From Armatimonadota bacterium (GTDB lineage Bacteria > Sysuimicrobiota > Sysuimicrobiia > Sysuimicrobiales > Humicultoraceae), in the NCBI GenBank assembly GCA_031459715.1, contig JAVKIA010000026.1, positions 1 through 35,200 on the forward strand: a stretch of DNA of 35,200 bases, written 5' to 3'. Positions 34,179 through 35,200 of this stretch are shown here, piece after piece. Numbering within the stretch: the stretch's first letter is position 1; the number at the start of each line of letters is the position of its first letter. Under the pieces are notes generated by a model, which was given only the letters and a program-made list of their open reading frames with translations, ran no database searches and was not told the DNA's origin. The position numbers and the translations under genes were made by a program.

Positions 34179-34976
34179 ATGGACGCAGGGAGGCCCTTTA
34201 CGGTTCAGGATGCCGCCGGGCCCGCCGTCGCCCTGGCCCGCAGCGCCGTCTACCGGTTCCTCTCGCTGGCCTTCTTGCCCCCGGCAGAGGAACTGAGTGT
34301 GTTGCGGTCGGAAGGAACGGCCCTGCTGCGGGCACTGGATGGCCTGCGCGCCGCGGAGGGCGATGCCACCAGGGGCGGTGTGGTAGCGGGGGATCTGCTG
34401 GCCAGCCTTGGGAACACCGACGGGCCGGCTTTGCGCGCGCACTACCACCAAGTCTTCGGCCACCAGGCCTGCGCCGACTGCCCACTCTACGAGACCCCGT
34501 ATGTGGCCGCGGAGATCTTCCAGCAGGCGCAGCAGCTTGCCGACATTGCCGGGTTCTACCGCGCCTTCGGCCTCGAGGTCGCCGAAGAGGCCGGGGAGCG
34601 GTTAGACCACGCCAGCCTGGAGCTGGAGTTCATGGGCGCCCTGGCCTATCGGGAGGCCTACGCCCTGGTCCACCACGGGCCGGCGGAGGTGACCCTGCTG
34701 CAGGAGGCGCAGCGGGCCTTCCTCCGCGATCACCTGGCCCGGTGGGTGCCTCTCCTGGCCCGGCTGGTCAGGCGGCGTGCGGAGGGCTTCTACCGGCACC
34801 TGGCCGATCTGGCGGAGGCGTGGATCGCCCGGGAGGCGGCGGCATTCGGCATGGCCACCGCTGATGCCACCGGGGTCTCCCTTCCGGGAGCAGGGATGAC
34901 CCTCCCCACGCAGGATCCGCAGGTCCAGCCTGTGATGTGCACGGGGGAAAGATGCCCCCTGGACGACCTGCCGTAG
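34179..34976 (+). CDS. NarJ/TorD-family chaperone of the NXR-like enzyme
   Basis: This 265-aa helical protein of the TorD/NarJ family assists cofactor insertion and Tat proofreading of the alpha subunit. The core motif CADCPLYETPYV holds C98, C101 and E105; LADIAGFYRAFGLEV and LDHASLELEFMGAL are typical helices. AAGGA lies seven bases before the ATG at 34179; a TTG one codon earlier is less likely. The C-terminal tail adds GERCPLDDLP with another Cys, and a possible metal site is worth noting. It starts 11 bases after the beta subunit. It is clearly different from the chaperone at 25699, so each molybdoenzyme has its own. Confidence 0.88.
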   Translation: MDAGRPFTVQDAAGPAVALARSAVYRFLSLAFLPPAEELSVLRSEGTALLRALDGLRAAEGDATRGGVVAGDLLASLGNTDGPALRAHYHQVFGHQACADCPLYETPYVAAEIFQQAQQLADIAGFYRAFGLEVAEEAGERLDHASLELEFMGALAYREAYALVHHGPAEVTLLQEAQRAFLRDHLARWVPLLARLVRRRAEGFYRHLADLAEAWIAREAAAFGMATADATGVSLPGAGMTLPTQDPQVQPVMCTGERCPLDDLP

Positions 34977-35200
34977 CGCCGCCCGGCCTGCGCATCCGCT
35001 ACGATGCCGACCTGCTGGAGGCCGCCGTGGAGGCGGTGCTGCGACACGGCGGCGACCGTACAGCGGGGGAGCGCTACCGCCGTGCCGCGGACCGCATCTA
35101 CACCAGGTACCCGGACCCCGAGTCGCGCCGGCAGGCATTTGACGCCTTGCACGCCCGCCTCTTCGAGGAGATGGGCTGCGCCCCACCTGTGCGCGCGGCC
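34952..35200 (+). CDS. Unknown protein, cut by the window end
   Basis: An ATG with GGGGGA just upstream opens a frame that overlaps the chaperone gene by 25 bases and stays open for 83 codons to the edge. The visible part has a Pro/Gly-rich lead, then an amphipathic helical stretch rich in Arg, Glu and Ala (LRIRYDADLLEAAVEAVL, YRRAADRIYTRYPDP). No signal peptide or cofactor motif is seen. I do not recognise it. The overlap implies it is part of the NXR-like operon. Confidence 0.55.
   Translation, partial: MPPGRPAVAPPGLRIRYDADLLEAAVEAVLRHGGDRTAGERYRRAADRIYTRYPDPESRRQAFDALHARLFEEMGCAPPVRAA

Overview
High-GC bacterial DNA, densely coded, with many GTG starts, many 1-14 base gene overlaps and clear AGGAGG-type ribosome sites. 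No rRNA, tRNA, insertion sequence, phage gene or CRISPR array was seen. The gene content (twin-arginine exported molybdopterin enzymes, a b6-type cytochrome b, liv ABC transporters, a SARP/BTAD regulator) suggests an uncultured, respiratory, deep-branching bacterium. No single marker fixes the phylum and I do not name one.

Region 1 (1-7691, + strand) holds a copper/redox module: a small membrane protein, a CopA-type Cu(I) ATPase, a 2-TM peptide, a His-rich membrane protein with a perfectly phased 12-bp repeat, an exported Pro-rich protein, a b6-like cytochrome b, two tiny overlapping ORFs, and an OmpR-type response regulator with its histidine kinase.

Region 2 (7725-20318, - strand) reads from right to left: a large MalT-like ATPase/SARP-BTAD regulator, a 76-aa protein, a compact livH-livM-livG-livF-livK branched-chain amino-acid type ABC transporter, a broken second liv locus in which a livK-like 5' piece joins directly to a livF-like 3' piece, and then an alpha/beta hydrolase, a zinc alcohol dehydrogenase and a YtcJ-type amidohydrolase. 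It looks like uptake plus catabolism of an amide or amino-acid-like substrate.

Region 3 (20319-28085, + strand) is a complex iron-sulfur molybdoenzyme (CISM) operon. A divergent intergenic region with three degenerate direct repeats precedes a Tat-exported catalytic subunit whose FS0 cluster motif lacks one Cys. After it come a four-cluster Fe-S subunit, a 10-TM NrfD-type anchor, a 2-TM peptide, a TorD-like chaperone and an unusual HdrA-N/ferredoxin/MvhD-like/ferredoxin mosaic protein.

Region 4 (28375-35200, + strand) starts with a Cys-containing winged-helix regulator behind a palindrome. A second, different CISM operon follows, whose A and B subunits look like the periplasmic nitrite oxidoreductase (NxrAB) clade of the type II DMSO reductase family. 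A 97-aa protein is wedged between A and B by overlapping stop/start codons. A NarJ/TorD-type chaperone and a cut-off unknown gene follow. Together the window encodes two tandem respiratory molybdoenzymes, each with its own chaperone. The second could oxidise nitrite or reduce nitrate; sequence alone cannot set the direction.
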